Of a stretch of DNA of 64,000 nucleotides, positions 36,000 to 45,409 are shown piece after piece. Position 1 is the stretch's first letter, and every line of letters begins with the position of its first letter. The translations under genes and the position numbers were made by a program. Below the pieces are notes generated by a model. That model was not told where the DNA came from and did not search any database. It saw only the letters and a list, made by a program, of their open reading frames with translations. The DNA comes from Pseudomonas sp. LFM046 (lineage in GTDB: Bacteria > Pseudomonadota > Gammaproteobacteria > Pseudomonadales > Pseudomonadaceae): the NCBI RefSeq assembly GCF_000949385.2, contig NZ_JYKO02000001.1, forward strand, positions 3,212,648 through 3,276,647, given 5' to 3'.

Positions 36000-36927
36000 C
36001 GTTGACTCCCATAAATGGAACGAAGGTGGTGCGTTGCTTATTGCGCTTACCGCTTACCATCGCGCTGAGCCGAACAAAGGCTCTGTCGCGAATGGAGGTT
36101 TGCCGCGTTCCGAAACTTTCGGTGATGCGGTCAAGAATGATCGCCAGCAGCACCACGGCCATGCCGCTTTCGAAGCCCAGGCCGATGTCCAGTCGCTGGA
36201 TACTGGCGAGCACGTCGTTACCCAGACCGCCAGCGCCGACCATCGAGGCGATGATCACCATGGACAACGCCATCATGATGGTCTGGTTCACCCCAGCCAT
36301 GATCGACGGCATTGCATTGGGCAGCTGCACCTTGAACAGCAACTGCCGGGGGGTGCAGCCGAAGGACTGGCCGGCTTCAACGATTTCCTTGTTCACCTGG
36401 CGGATACCCAGTGCGGTCAGGCGTACTGCCGGGGGCATGGCGAAGATCACGGTGGCGATGATCCCAGGCACGCGGCCGAGGCCGAAGAGCATGGCGGCCG
36501 GGATCAGGTAGACGAACGCCGGCATGGTCTGCATGAAGTCCAGTACCGGACGGATCACGTAGGCCACGCGCTCGCTCTTGGCGGCCCAGATGCCCAGCGG
36601 AATACCGAGTAGCAGGCTGATCAAGGTCGCAGAGACGGTTAGGCCGAGGGTGACTACCGTCTGTTCCCAGAAGCCGGTCATCACGATCAGGATTAGCGAG
36701 GCCGCGGTGAAGGCGGCGAACTTGGCGCCGATGCGCCAGAAGCCCAGCGCGACGAAGACCGCGATCAGCATCCAGGCCGGCGGCCAGAGCAGGAAGCGTT
36801 CGATCAGCTCGGCGAAGCCGCTGACCACGTTGCCGACGCTTTCGAAGGCGCCGCTGTAGTTCTCTAGCAGGTGCTGGACGACGTCATTCACCCAGCTGCC
36901 AAGATCCAGTTTCTCGCTCATCGTCAT
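35992..36927 (-). CDS. cbcW: Quaternary-amine ABC transporter permease (CbcW-like)
   Basis: A 311-aa inner-membrane permease of the OpuAB/ProW type. A long N-terminal segment precedes the ABC domain with the EAA loop EAGQSFGCTPRQLLFKVQLPNAMPSIMAG, and about seven TM helices. Its ATG overlaps the stop of the truncated ATPase (ATGA), the normal coupling in cbcVWX. The EAA loop needs an ATPase; the local one is a 74-aa stub, so function needs a partner elsewhere. Confidence 0.9.
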   Translation of the reverse strand: MTMSEKLDLGSWVNDVVQHLLENYSGAFESVGNVVSGFAELIERFLLWPPAWMLIAVFVALGFWRIGAKFAAFTAASLILIVMTGFWEQTVVTLGLTVSATLISLLLGIPLGIWAAKSERVAYVIRPVLDFMQTMPAFVYLIPAAMLFGLGRVPGIIATVIFAMPPAVRLTALGIRQVNKEIVEAGQSFGCTPRQLLFKVQLPNAMPSIMAGVNQTIMMALSMVIIASMVGAGGLGNDVLASIQRLDIGLGFESGMAVVLLAIILDRITESFGTRQTSIRDRAFVRLSAMVSGKRNKQRTTFVPFMGVNDE

Positions 36928-37148
36928 TCTCCCCGCAGGCGGCTCGACTTGCCCGAACCCGAGCCCATCAGCACGAAGATTTCACCTTCGTTGACGCTGA
37001 AGGACACGTTGCTGACGCCGATTACGGCGCCACGTTCGGCGAGGATTTTTTCCTTGCTCCAGCCTTGCTTGAGGAGATCGATTGCTTCTTGTGGTTGTTG
37101 TCCGAAAACCTTGTAGAGGTTTTGAACCACGATCTTTCCAGACTGCAT
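36924..37148 (-). pseudogene. cbcV: Truncated ABC ATPase (CbcV N-terminal stub)
   Basis: Only 74 codons remain of a roughly 390-aa ATPase. The start (MQSGKIVVQNLYKVFG and QQPQEAIDLLKQGWSKEKIL) is the OpuAA/ProV-type N-terminus and reads normally to FVLMG. There the Walker A loop is short by one residue (GSGSGKS instead of G-x4-GKS), and after GKS the frame jumps to SRLRGE and stops. Q-loop, signature, Walker B and the CBS domains are absent. The stop still couples to cbcW (ATGA). An internal in-frame deletion is the simplest explanation. The GGGG-type ribosome site upstream (ATG 37148) is intact. Confidence 0.85.
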
Positions 37149-37303
37149 GGGATATTTCCCCTTCAGTAAATGCCGGCTATACGGAAACAGATCGACATCA
37201 AACAAAGTCGATGCCGACTGTGTTACTTTTATTAAGTAAGTCTTGTTAAATGCTGTGGCGTTGTGCGTCGTTGCTTTTTGTGAAAACTCACCAGTTCGGA
37301 TTA

Positions 37304-38212
37304 TCAGCGAGTATTTTTGCACTCATCAATTATCCACTCGCAAAATGTGCGGGCTTCATCAGAAAGCAAACTGTCACTAGGGTGTACAAGGTAAAAACCA
37401 CGTTTGGTGTGAACCGACGCTTCGATAGGTCGGACGAGCACTCCTGTCGCAAGCAAATCATCGACTAAATGCCGCCATCCCATTGCAATACCCTGACCGC
37501 CTAGCGCCGCTTGAATAACGGCTGGATAACTATTGATATAGAGATCCTGGCGATCCTTCGGAAGAGTGGTGTTTATGTGTGCAAACCATGTTTTCCAGTC
37601 CATCCAATCCCAATGTTGAGTCTCGAAATGAATGAGTGTCGAAGAAAGCAAATCTTCTGGATTACTCAATGACGAAGACTTGGACAGATAAGCCGGGCTG
37701 CACACTGGAAAGATTTCCTCCTCAAGGAGGAAACGAGCATTGCAGCCGGTCCAATAGCCATCACCAAACTGGATGCCTACATCAACTCCCTCGTTTATCC
37801 GATGAGTGTCTTCGTCGGAGGCGTCGACGTGGACCGCAATTTCCGGATGGGCCACGCGGAACTTCGGCAGCTTGGGAATTAGCCAGAAGGAAGCGAACGC
37901 GAGGTCGACCGAAACGGTGACCGAAGGTGTACGTTTGGCCTTTAGTTCATGCGCAGAGACCGCGAGGAGCTCCAGTGCTGCTGTGACCGCACGTTGAAAC
38001 TTCTTCCCATCGCTGGTCAGCGTGACTGCCTTGTGAGACCGATTGAATAGCGTACAGCCCAGGGTCTCTTCCAGAAGTTTGATCTGGCGGCTGATAGCAC
38101 TCTGGGTGACGCAGAGTTCGTCGGCTGCATAGGTAAAGCTTTCGTGTCGAGCTGCAGACTCGAAAGCTGCCAGGTACGCCAAAGGAGGCAGGTGTTTAGC
38201 GGGGCTTGCCAT
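37304..38212 (-). CDS. LysR-family regulator (GcvA-like) in the carnitine cluster
   Basis: A 302-aa regulator with HTH (SFTYAADELCVTQSAISRQIKLLEETLGCTLF) and a GcvA-type effector domain, DASDEDTHRINEGVDVGIQFGDG. Related proteins regulate choline-sulfate or amine catabolism. It lies between cdhB and the cbcV stub on the same strand. Its codon use is visibly richer in A/T than the flanking housekeeping genes, in keeping with an acquired segment. It probably controls some of the surrounding genes. Confidence 0.9.
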   Translation of the reverse strand: MASPAKHLPPLAYLAAFESAARHESFTYAADELCVTQSAISRQIKLLEETLGCTLFNRSHKAVTLTSDGKKFQRAVTAALELLAVSAHELKAKRTPSVTVSVDLAFASFWLIPKLPKFRVAHPEIAVHVDASDEDTHRINEGVDVGIQFGDGYWTGCNARFLLEEEIFPVCSPAYLSKSSSLSNPEDLLSSTLIHFETQHWDWMDWKTWFAHINTTLPKDRQDLYINSYPAVIQAALGGQGIAMGWRHLVDDLLATGVLVRPIEASVHTKRGFYLVHPSDSLLSDEARTFCEWIIDECKNTR

Positions 38213-38273
38213 CGTCAGGAACCCTCTTCTTCACGTCGTGCTACCAGAGCATGACGCCCGGATCAGCCAGAGA

Positions 38274-38753
38274 TCAGCGTCGCTTTTGCAGCGACACACC
38301 ATGACCAGCTTCTGCTGGCCACCCCAGGTCGCGTTGCTGGTTCGCGAGCGTCTCGAGCTTGTCGAGCGTTTCAGGGCGAAATGCTGCTGCCCGCCTGACG
38401 CTCATGTCGACATGCAGCAGGAGCGTTTCCATTGTCGAGAGTCTGGAATGACTGGAGGCGTGTTGCATGGTCAGGAACAGCCGGATTTTCTTGCTGTCAT
38501 GCTCCAGTACATGCGCTACCACCTGAAGAGGTTCACCTTCGCCAACTTCTTGCAGGTAATGCACAACGCTCTGAAGTGTATAAATGGAGAGCTGCTGCTG
38601 GGATCTGAAGCTCTCATCCAGGCCGATGTAGTCCATGAAGGCGTCGATAGCCTTGCTGAACACGTTGACGTAGCAGGCATCGTTCATGTGGCCGTTGTAG
38701 TCAATCCACTCCGGCAGAACGCAGCCCTCGTACACGGTTGGCTGAATTTTCAT
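38274..38753 (-). CDS. cdhB: Thioesterase, betainyl-CoA thioesterase-like (CdhB)
   Basis: A 159-aa single hotdog-fold thioesterase of the 4HBT type (EWIDYNGHMNDACYVNVFS, with the catalytic D/N region) and strands LQVVAHVLEHDSKKIRLFL. In pseudomonads a protein of this family sits next to carnitine dehydrogenase and releases glycine betaine from betainyl-CoA (family knowledge). Here it is 132 bp downstream of cdhA on the same strand, supporting this role. The substrate is inferred from context. Confidence 0.85.
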   Translation of the reverse strand: MKIQPTVYEGCVLPEWIDYNGHMNDACYVNVFSKAIDAFMDYIGLDESFRSQQQLSIYTLQSVVHYLQEVGEGEPLQVVAHVLEHDSKKIRLFLTMQHASSHSRLSTMETLLLHVDMSVRRAAAFRPETLDKLETLANQQRDLGWPAEAGHGVSLQKRR

Positions 38754-38885
38754 ACTGGTCTCTTCTTATTGTTGGTCCGCAGGTCCCGTTCCATTAGGCG
38801 TTCAGCCTAGGACCGGTCCCTTGGATCGCTACGCAAGTGATCGACGAGCCGCCCCATGAGTTGTGGGACGGCCGCCGACGGTCCA

Positions 38886-39890
38886 TCAACGTGCGGTGAC
38901 CAACCGCGCCTTTTTGGCCGCACTTTCAACGACGGCAGATTCTGCCTGACCCATGGCGCGGCTCGCCTCTACGATTTTGCGGTCGCGTTCGGCGGCCAAA
39001 TCATCAAAGCTTCTGCCGTTTTCTTCCACTTTGACACCCGCAGCCAGCTTGGCAATGACGTCGGGAGTGAGTCTCGGATTCCCCAGATCGTCCCACCAGC
39101 GGTGGAACGACGGACCGAAACGCTCACAAAAGACTCCCAGGCCGTGACCGCCACTGCCCAAGTTGAACAGCATGTGGGGACCCATAACCGACCAGCGCAG
39201 ACCAGGGCCGGCGAACACGGCTTTGTCCACGTCTTCGACGCTGGCCACGCCTTCTACCACCAGGTGGATAGCCTCGCGCCAGAGAGCCGCCTGAAGGCGG
39301 TTGGCAACGTGCCCGGGCACTTCCTTGTTGACGCGAATGGTGGTCTTCCCGCATGCCGCGTAAAACTGCTCGGCCCACTCCAGCACACCTTCCTCGGTCT
39401 TTTCGTTGGCCAGCAATTCCACCAGGGGAATCAGGTGCGGAGGATTGAAAGGATGGCCGAGGATGAAGCGACCCGGGTTCTTCCAGCCCTGCTGCATTTC
39501 CTTGACCAGAAGGCCCGAGGCGCTGGAGGCGACTACTGCTTGAGGGTGCAGCTTGTTCTCAATGCGCTGATAGAGCTCGTGCTTGATCTCGATTCGCTCC
39601 GGCACGCTTTCCTGCACGAACTGAGCGCGAGCCACCGCTTCTTCAGGCGTCTTGAAAAAACGGACACGATCCGGATTTCCACGCGAGGCCAACCCCAGTC
39701 GCTCCAGGCTGGGCCACGCATGCTCGATGTAGTCACGCACAAAGGCTTCTACCTGTTCGGACGGGTCATACACGTCCACTTCCAGGCCCGAGGCCAGGAA
39801 GAGTGCAGTCCAGCTTGCGCCGATGGTTCCGGCGCCCAGAATGCTGGCGACCTCTACGCCCTGCGGAAACTCACGTACTTTCGTCATCAT
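38886..39890 (-). CDS. cdhA: L-carnitine dehydrogenase (3-hydroxyacyl-CoA dehydrogenase fold)
   Basis: A 334-aa enzyme that should oxidise L-carnitine to 3-dehydrocarnitine with NAD. The N-terminal Rossmann motif is GAGTIGASW, followed by a 3-hydroxyacyl-CoA dehydrogenase C-terminal domain (HPFNPPHLIPLVEL, EVPGHVANRLQAALWREA). Family length is about 320 aa. ATG 39890 has AAGGA 5-7 nt upstream; the longer frame begins in the leader. Carnitine dehydrogenases are usually grouped with the DUF849 cleavage enzyme and thioesterase, as here. Confidence 0.9.
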   Translation of the reverse strand: MMTKVREFPQGVEVASILGAGTIGASWTALFLASGLEVDVYDPSEQVEAFVRDYIEHAWPSLERLGLASRGNPDRVRFFKTPEEAVARAQFVQESVPERIEIKHELYQRIENKLHPQAVVASSASGLLVKEMQQGWKNPGRFILGHPFNPPHLIPLVELLANEKTEEGVLEWAEQFYAACGKTTIRVNKEVPGHVANRLQAALWREAIHLVVEGVASVEDVDKAVFAGPGLRWSVMGPHMLFNLGSGGHGLGVFCERFGPSFHRWWDDLGNPRLTPDVIAKLAAGVKVEENGRSFDDLAAERDRKIVEASRAMGQAESAVVESAAKKARLVTAR

Positions 39891-39934
39891 TGTTGTCCTT
39901 CTTACTGCATCAGAAATTAAGCCTTGGTTTTTGC

Positions 39935-40699
39935 TCAAAACAGGCGTGGTTGCAGGGGGGATGCTGCCGTTAAACCGCCATCAACGACGAAGGTCTGTCC
40001 GGTGAGATAGGCCGAGTCATCGGACGACAACCAGAGCGCCACATTGGCCACGTCTTGGGGGGTGCCGAATCGGCCCAGGGCATGACGAGCCAACGCATCT
40101 TTCTTCGCGGCGTCTGGATTCCTGGCGACATCAAAGCCTGCCTCGAGCATCTCGGTCTGAATCCAGCCTGGGCAAATTGCGTTGCACCGAATGCCCTCCG
40201 CGCCATGATCCACTGCGATGGACCGTGTGAGGCCATGGACAAAGGCTTTGGAGGCGTTGTACAGGGCCATGCCAGGGTCAGACACATTGCCGCTGATGGA
40301 GCCGATGTTGATGATCGCGCCCCCGCCGGATGCGGCCATCAACGGAATGAATTCGCGACAGCATAGGAAGACTGCTTTCGCATTGATCTCCATGACCAGA
40401 TCCCAGTCTTGGTCAGTGGATTCCGTCACCTTCTTTTCCACCTGGACGCCAGCGTTGTTGACGAGAATGTCCAGGCGTCCAAAGGACTCCGACGCTGTCT
40501 TGTGAAGGGCCGCGCCCCCTTCCTGCCGGGTGAGGTCGGCGTGCACCCAGGCTACGGCTGTCGGCAGATCGGCTGGCCGCTCGCCGCGGCCGCAGGTGAT
40601 TACCTGGGCACCGGACGCGTGCAGTTTTTCAACAATCGCTCACCCGATGCCTCTGCCACCACCGGTGACCAACGCCACCTTTCCGTCTAAGGCTGACAT
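39935..40699 (-). pseudogene. SDR gene broken by one in-frame TGA
   Basis: Read from ATG 40699, the frame gives a normal SDR N-terminus (MSALDGKVALVTGGGRGIG), then TGA at 40642-40640 (codon 20), then AIVEKLHASGAQVITC and a complete SDR body with NNAG, Ser, Y-N-A-S-K and FVVDGG. The stop replaces the residue after GIG, commonly Arg, so CGA to TGA (one C-to-T change) is the simplest cause. A restart at GTG 40546 would lack the Rossmann motif and so be inactive. The ribosome site (AAAGGGGC) is present. The gene sits between cdhA and the reductase. It may be a recent loss or a sequencing error. Confidence 0.82.
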
Positions 40700-40711
40700 A
40701 AGCATGCCCCT

Positions 40712-41689
40712 TTAGAGGTCCAATACCAGGCGACCAGATTTCGCACGCGAACAACAGACTGCGATCACGTCGTTGGCGCTCTTCTCATCGTCGGTGAGGA
40801 TTTGATCCCGGTGCTCCGGAACGCCCTCCAGAACATCAGTCAGGCAGGAGCCGCAGACCCCTTCTTCACAGACAGTGTCGATCTCGAAGCCGGCTTCCTT
40901 GAGCACCTTGAGGATGCTCTTGTCACAAGGGACCACCAGTTCCACTTTGGATCGGGCCAGGTAGACCTTGAACTCTGTGTTTGCGGCAGTCGTTACCGGG
41001 TCAGCCTTGAAGCGCTCGAAGTGAACCGTGTCGGCAGGCCAGTGTGATGAGGCGGCTTCAACTGCATTCATAAGTCCACCGGGACCGCAGCAATACAGGT
41101 GCCGACCTTCCACCACCGTTGCCAGTAGTGCCTTCACATCCAGGCCTTTGCTCGGATCACCACCGTCAAAGTACATCTCCACGGATTCCTTGAACGGCAC
41201 GGAGTCCCTCAGCAAATCCACGAAGGCCGCTTCCTGCAGGTTGCGCGCGCAGTAATACAGCTCGAAAGACGTGCCGCAGCGATGGAGGTGATGGGCCATC
41301 GACAGAATGGGTGTCACCCCAATTCCCCCTGCGATGAGCAGCGCGGAGGCAGAATTCGGCGACAACGGAAAGTTGTTGAAGGGGCCGCTGACAGACAGCT
41401 TGTCCCCAACCTTCACTTGTTCATGCAGGTACTGAGAACCTCCCCGGCTCTGGGGATCTTTGAGTACGGCAACCCGGTAGCTGTTCTTGATACCCGGTGC
41501 GTCGAAAAGCGAGTACTGCCTCGTCAGTCCATTGCTCAGGTGAACGGCCAGGTGCGCGCCAGCCTCCACCACCGGTAGATCTCCCCGGTCGCCCAAGGCC
41601 AGTTCAAAACTGCGGATATTGTTTGCCTCGTCCTTGATGGCAAGCACGACCAATTCTTGCTTATTGAGTGTTGCGTTTTGGCTGGGCAT
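40712..41689 (-). CDS. Oxygenase reductase: FNR domain plus C-terminal 2Fe-2S ferredoxin (CntB-like)
   Basis: A 325-aa reductase that should pass electrons from NAD(P)H to a Rieske oxygenase. The FAD/FMN-binding part has RQYSLFDAP, the nucleotide-binding part GGIGVTPILSMAHHL and CGPGGLM. The C-terminal plant-type ferredoxin has Cys in CEEGVCGSC and the later CC. This domain order and the length (about 320) match carnitine monooxygenase reductase CntB/YeaX; GbcB-type reductases share the same order but are longer. The start at 41689 has GAGG 8-9 nt upstream. The oxygenase is 3.7 kb upstream in the same direction. Confidence 0.88.
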   Translation of the reverse strand: MPSQNATLNKQELVVLAIKDEANNIRSFELALGDRGDLPVVEAGAHLAVHLSNGLTRQYSLFDAPGIKNSYRVAVLKDPQSRGGSQYLHEQVKVGDKLSVSGPFNNFPLSPNSASALLIAGGIGVTPILSMAHHLHRCGTSFELYYCARNLQEAAFVDLLRDSVPFKESVEMYFDGGDPSKGLDVKALLATVVEGRHLYCCGPGGLMNAVEAASSHWPADTVHFERFKADPVTTAANTEFKVYLARSKVELVVPCDKSILKVLKEAGFEIDTVCEEGVCGSCLTDVLEGVPEHRDQILTDDEKSANDVIAVCCSRAKSGRLVLDL

Positions 41690-41787
41690 CGTCGTTACCT
41701 CTCGACAGCGGCGAGCACCTCGACAGTCAGTCCAGGTGCTCGCTGCGAACATCCAGGACTGCCTGCCTTGGCGGACGCGTGATTTCG

Positions 41788-43218
41788 TTAGCGATGAGCG
41801 AACTGGACATGGCGAACGGTGGTGTAGTCCTCCAGCGCGTACACCGACATATCGCTGCCATACCCCGAGGCCTTCATTCCGCCATGGGGCATTTCCGCGG
41901 TTGAAACACCGTGCGTATTCACCCAAGTAATGCCGCAACGCAATTCCGAGGTCACCTTCATGGCTTTGCCCACATCCTTGGTCCATACCGAGGAAGCAAG
42001 GCCATACTCACTGTCATTGGCATAGGCGATGGCCTGCTCTACGCCCTTGAAGCGCGTGACCGAAATAACCGGTCCAAAGACTTCCTTCTGGACAATTTCG
42101 TCCTGCTGGAGGGCGTTGGCGACCACGGTAGGGGCATAGAAGAAACCGTCTCGATCCAACCGATGACCGCCGGTGACTATCTCCGTGTGTCGCAGAGACT
42201 TGGCCCGTTCGACAAAGCCCGACACATGGTCCAGATGCCTCGCCGAGATAACGGGGCCCATTTCGACGTCGACATCGGTCGGACCTCCGACTTGAATGGA
42301 CGACACTCGCATGGCCAGATCCGCCACGAAGTTGTCGTAGATCTTGTCCTCGACGTAGAGGCGGCAGGGTTGTGTACAGTCCTGGCCGGCATTGAAGAAC
42401 GAGGCTCCTCGAATGCCTTCCACTACGGCGTTCACGTCCGCGTCATCGAAGATGAGCACCGGTGCCTTACCACCCAATTCCATGTGGGTGTGCATCAGAC
42501 TGCGCGATGAGGCCTCCAGAATCCTGCTCGCCGTGGCAGGCCCACCCGTCAGCGAGACGAACTCCAGCTGCGGATGGTTGATCAAGGCATTGCCGGTCGT
42601 AGAGCCACTGCCGGCAATCACATTGATCACACCCTTCGGGAAGATGTCTGCCGCGATTTCAGCCAAACGCAGCGTGGTCAGAGGCGTGAGCTCCGCAGGC
42701 TTCAGAATCAGCGGACAGCCGGCAGCCAATGCAGGCGCCATCTTCCAGGCGGCCATCATCAACGGGTAGTTCCAGGGAGCGATCGACCCCACAATCCCTA
42801 CCGGATCACGACGGATCATCGAGGTGAATCCTTCGACGTACTCGCCAGCTCGGGTGCCATTGATGCAACGTGCCGCTCCTGCCATGAAGCGGATGACATC
42901 AATCGTCAACGGCATCTCATCCGACTTCACCGAGTGCAGCGGCTTGCCGCAGTTGAGGGATTCCAGCTCGGCAAATTCATCGATCCGCGCTTCCAATGCA
43001 TCGGCCAGTGCCAGCAGGAGCGCCGAACGCTCACCAGGTGTAGATCGTGCCCACTTAGGAAACGCGGCAGCCGCGGCAGCTACTGCCGCATTGACCTGCT
43101 CGGCCGACGCCGCCGGCACCTCGGCAATAATCTTTCCTGTGGCGGGATTGATCACGGGAGCGATCGGGCCCTCGCCAGATACCAAGACGCCGTCAATCAG
43201 ACTCTTTATTTGCATCAT
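41788..43218 (-). CDS. NAD(P)-dependent aldehyde dehydrogenase
   Basis: A 476-aa ALDH. The catalytic Cys is in [16 protein letters not shown] and the general-base Glu in [12 protein letters not shown]. The nucleotide-binding signature [13 protein letters not shown] has G-G where most have GS, and [13 protein letters not shown] is standard. Its closest class is gamma-aminobutyraldehyde / trimethylaminobutyraldehyde / betaine aldehyde dehydrogenases, reasonable in a quaternary-amine cluster; malic semialdehyde (product of a CntAB reaction) is another option. GGAGG precedes two adjacent ATGs (43218, 43215). Confidence 0.9.
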   Translation of the reverse strand: MMQIKSLIDGVLVSGEGPIAPVINPATGKIIAEVPAASAEQVNAAVAAAAAAFPKWARSTPGERSALLLALADALEARIDEFAELESLNCGKPLHSVKSDEMPLTIDVIRFMAGAARCINGTRAGEYVEGFTSMIRRDPVGIVGSIAPWNYPLMMAAWKMAPALAAGCPLILKPAELTPLTTLRLAEIAADIFPKGVINVIAGSGSTTGNALINHPQLEFVSLTGGPATASRILEASSRSLMHTHMELGGKAPVLIFDDADVNAVVEGIRGASFFNAGQDCTQPCRLYVEDKIYDNFVADLAMRVSSIQVGGPTDVDVEMGPVISARHLDHVSGFVERAKSLRHTEIVTGGHRLDRDGFFYAPTVVANALQQDEIVQKEVFGPVISVTRFKGVEQAIAYANDSEYGLASSVWTKDVGKAMKVTSELRCGITWVNTHGVSTAEMPHGGMKASGYGSDMSVYALEDYTTVRHVQFAHR

Positions 43219-43237
43219 GATGACCTCCGCAAAGTTG

Positions 43238-44167
43238 TTAGAACCCGACCTGATCCTTGCCTTTGAGCCCCAAGCGCTCGCGCGCTTCAGCGGGGGTGGC
43301 CACGGTAAAGCCAAGTTCCTCGACAATGCGGCGAATCTTTTTGACCTGTTCGGCGTTGGATGTCGCGAGCTGGCCACGGCCGATATAGAGGTTGTCTTCC
43401 AGCCCCACTCGAACGTTGCCGCCCATGACCGCCGACTGCGTGGCGAACGGCATCTGGTTACGACCGGCTGCCAGCACCGACCATTCAAAACGGTCGCCAA
43501 ACAGCTTCTGGGCAACGCTATGCATATGCGCAAGGTTGTCGGGATCGGCGCCCACGCCGCCAAGAATCCCGTAAATCATTTGGATGAAGAACGGCGGTTT
43601 CACCAGGCCCTTGTCTACGAAGTAGGCCAGGTTGTAGAGGTGACCGAGGTCGTAGCACTCAAACTCGAATCGAGTGCCATGGGTTTCACCCAGTTCACGC
43701 AGTGTGTACTCGATGTCTTTGAAGGTGTTCTTGAAAACGAAGTCCCGAGTCATGTCCAGGAAGGCGGGTTCCCAGGCGTGCTGCCATTCGGAGTGCTTCT
43801 GCAGCATCGGGAAAATGCCGAAGTTGATGGAGCCGCAGTTGAGCGAGGCCATCTCCGGTTTTGTCACCAGTGCGGCTTCCAACCGTTGCTCCAGTGACAT
43901 GCCAAGGCCGCCACCGGTGGACACGTTGATCACCGCATCACAGTTGTTCTTGATCACGGGCAGGAACTGCATGAAGACCTTCGGGTCAGGCGTCGGGCGC
44001 CCGGTCTCCGGATCACGTGCATGCAGGTGAATAATCGAGGCGCCGGCTTCTGCCGCGGCAATGGATTCCGCCGCGATCTGGTCGGGGGTAATCGGCAAGT
44101 GCTTGGACATGGTCGGCGTGTGGATGCCACCAGTTACCGCACAGGTGATGATGATACTTTTGGCCAT
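43238..44167 (-). CDS. cdhC: 3-dehydrocarnitine cleavage enzyme (DUF849/BKACE)
   Basis: A 309-aa TIM-barrel zinc enzyme. Family members condense a beta-keto acid with acetyl-CoA, and for dehydrocarnitine give betainyl-CoA plus acetoacetate. Key segments are [20 protein letters not shown], the zinc His pair in [17 protein letters not shown], and the C-terminal [20 protein letters not shown] motif containing the catalytic Glu/Asp residues. Length is usual. It lies between the oxygenase and the ALDH in the same direction and works directly after CdhA. Confidence 0.9.
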   Translation of the reverse strand: MAKSIIITCAVTGGIHTPTMSKHLPITPDQIAAESIAAAEAGASIIHLHARDPETGRPTPDPKVFMQFLPVIKNNCDAVINVSTGGGLGMSLEQRLEAALVTKPEMASLNCGSINFGIFPMLQKHSEWQHAWEPAFLDMTRDFVFKNTFKDIEYTLRELGETHGTRFEFECYDLGHLYNLAYFVDKGLVKPPFFIQMIYGILGGVGADPDNLAHMHSVAQKLFGDRFEWSVLAAGRNQMPFATQSAVMGGNVRVGLEDNLYIGRGQLATSNAEQVKKIRRIVEELGFTVATPAEARERLGLKGKDQVGF

Positions 44168-44266
44168 CTTGGAATCCTCACTACAAACGCATTTGTTGAA
44201 CTTGTGCGGTCGGGCCGTCGTCCAGCATCAAAGCCAGAGCACACCGGCCACCGCTTTGGTTAGTGA

Positions 44267-45409
44267 TTACTTGACGATGCTTTTGTAGGCATCCAGTAGC
44301 AGGCCATGGAAGTGATGCAGAGCATGCTCGCTCAGCCCCGAACCAGCAGGATCATTTACAATTCGTCCACTCTGGAACGCCGGGGTATTCATGCCGCGCT
44401 GCACGCTCTCAACCAGATCAATATCTTCTTGCTGGAGTACATCGCGAACGTAGGCGATGGCTTCCTCTTCCTGGGGAGTGGGCTCAGCGGTTTCGAAATA
44501 GAAGTCGTAAGTCTCGATGGTGCGATCCGGACCGACGGGGATAATGGTGAGCACCAGGAAGTTTGCGCGCCCCGGGTAGCGCAGCAGGCAGGTGTTCGGC
44601 CAGAGCCACCAAACCGCATGATCGTCACAGGTAGCGCCTTCGACGCTGTAGGCCGTGTTGTTGGCGTTGCCGCCTTTGGCCATATGGCTGGAGTAGATGC
44701 CGTGGGTCGTAACTTTGTAAGTCTCGAACTTCAGCAGAGAGCAGAAATCCTTGTGCGCAGTCGGGCAGTGGTAGCACTCCAGGAAGTTATCAACCACGTT
44801 CTTCCAGTTCGACTTGATGTCGAAGGTCAGTCGCCGGGCAAAAGTAAGTTCGGAGATGTCGGGGGCGAACTTGTTGATTTCCTCAGCCAGGCTACCGCTT
44901 TGCTCGGCCAGGGATTTAGCGTTAGCGTCGAGATTGACATAGATAAAGCCGCAGAACTCTTCTACGCGGACTTGATCGAGGCAAATCTCGCCTTTATCGA
45001 AGTTCTCGAGGGCGTCAGTTTGGGGAGCCTGGCGCAGTTTTCCATCCAGGTTATAACTCCAGGCATGATATGGGCAGGTCATGACTCTGGCCTTGCCCTC
45101 ACCTACCAGAAGATGATGCGCGCGATGTTTGCAAACATTGTAGAACGCACGCAGGTCGCCATTGCGATCACGCACTACAGCGATACTGCGACCCTGGATA
45201 TCAGCCACATAGTAAGCGCCCGGCTCGGAAACTTTCTCGATATGGCACACCAGCTGCCAGCTGCGGAAGAAGATGGCTTCGCGCTCGGCATCAAAGTATT
45301 TCTGATCCGTATAGCACTGGGCGTTCAGTGTGTAGGAGGCCCCGGGATTCTTCTCGTCATACTTTCCCTTGGCCAGCTGGAAGTCTTCGGTCGAAATATA
45401 TGCGCTCAT
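44267..45409 (-). CDS. Rieske non-haem iron oxygenase, CntA-like (quaternary amine)
   Basis: A 380-aa oxygenase alpha subunit. The Rieske cluster ligands are C93-x-H95 and C112-x2-H115. The mononuclear iron site has H214 and H219, and the bridging residue between the two centres is E211 (NFLECYHCPTAH), not the usual Asp. Glu there is characteristic of the carnitine monooxygenase CntA and related quaternary-amine oxygenases. The 380-aa length suits CntA (about 370) better than GbcA (about 430). It could cleave carnitine to trimethylamine and malic semialdehyde, or demethylate a betaine. AAGGA precedes the ATG. It is the first gene of the cluster. Confidence 0.88.
   Translation of the reverse strand: MSAYISTEDFQLAKGKYDEKNPGASYTLNAQCYTDQKYFDAEREAIFFRSWQLVCHIEKVSEPGAYYVADIQGRSIAVVRDRNGDLRAFYNVCKHRAHHLLVGEGKARVMTCPYHAWSYNLDGKLRQAPQTDALENFDKGEICLDQVRVEEFCGFIYVNLDANAKSLAEQSGSLAEEINKFAPDISELTFARRLTFDIKSNWKNVVDNFLECYHCPTAHKDFCSLLKFETYKVTTHGIYSSHMAKGGNANNTAYSVEGATCDDHAVWWLWPNTCLLRYPGRANFLVLTIIPVGPDRTIETYDFYFETAEPTPQEEEAIAYVRDVLQQEDIDLVESVQRGMNTPAFQSGRIVNDPAGSGLSEHALHHFHGLLLDAYKSIVK

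Noticed and set aside
40640-40642. TGA as selenocysteine codon in the SDR
   Set aside because: The position is normally Arg or similar after GIG. No selenocysteine-insertion hairpin was evident and no SDR of this type uses selenocysteine.
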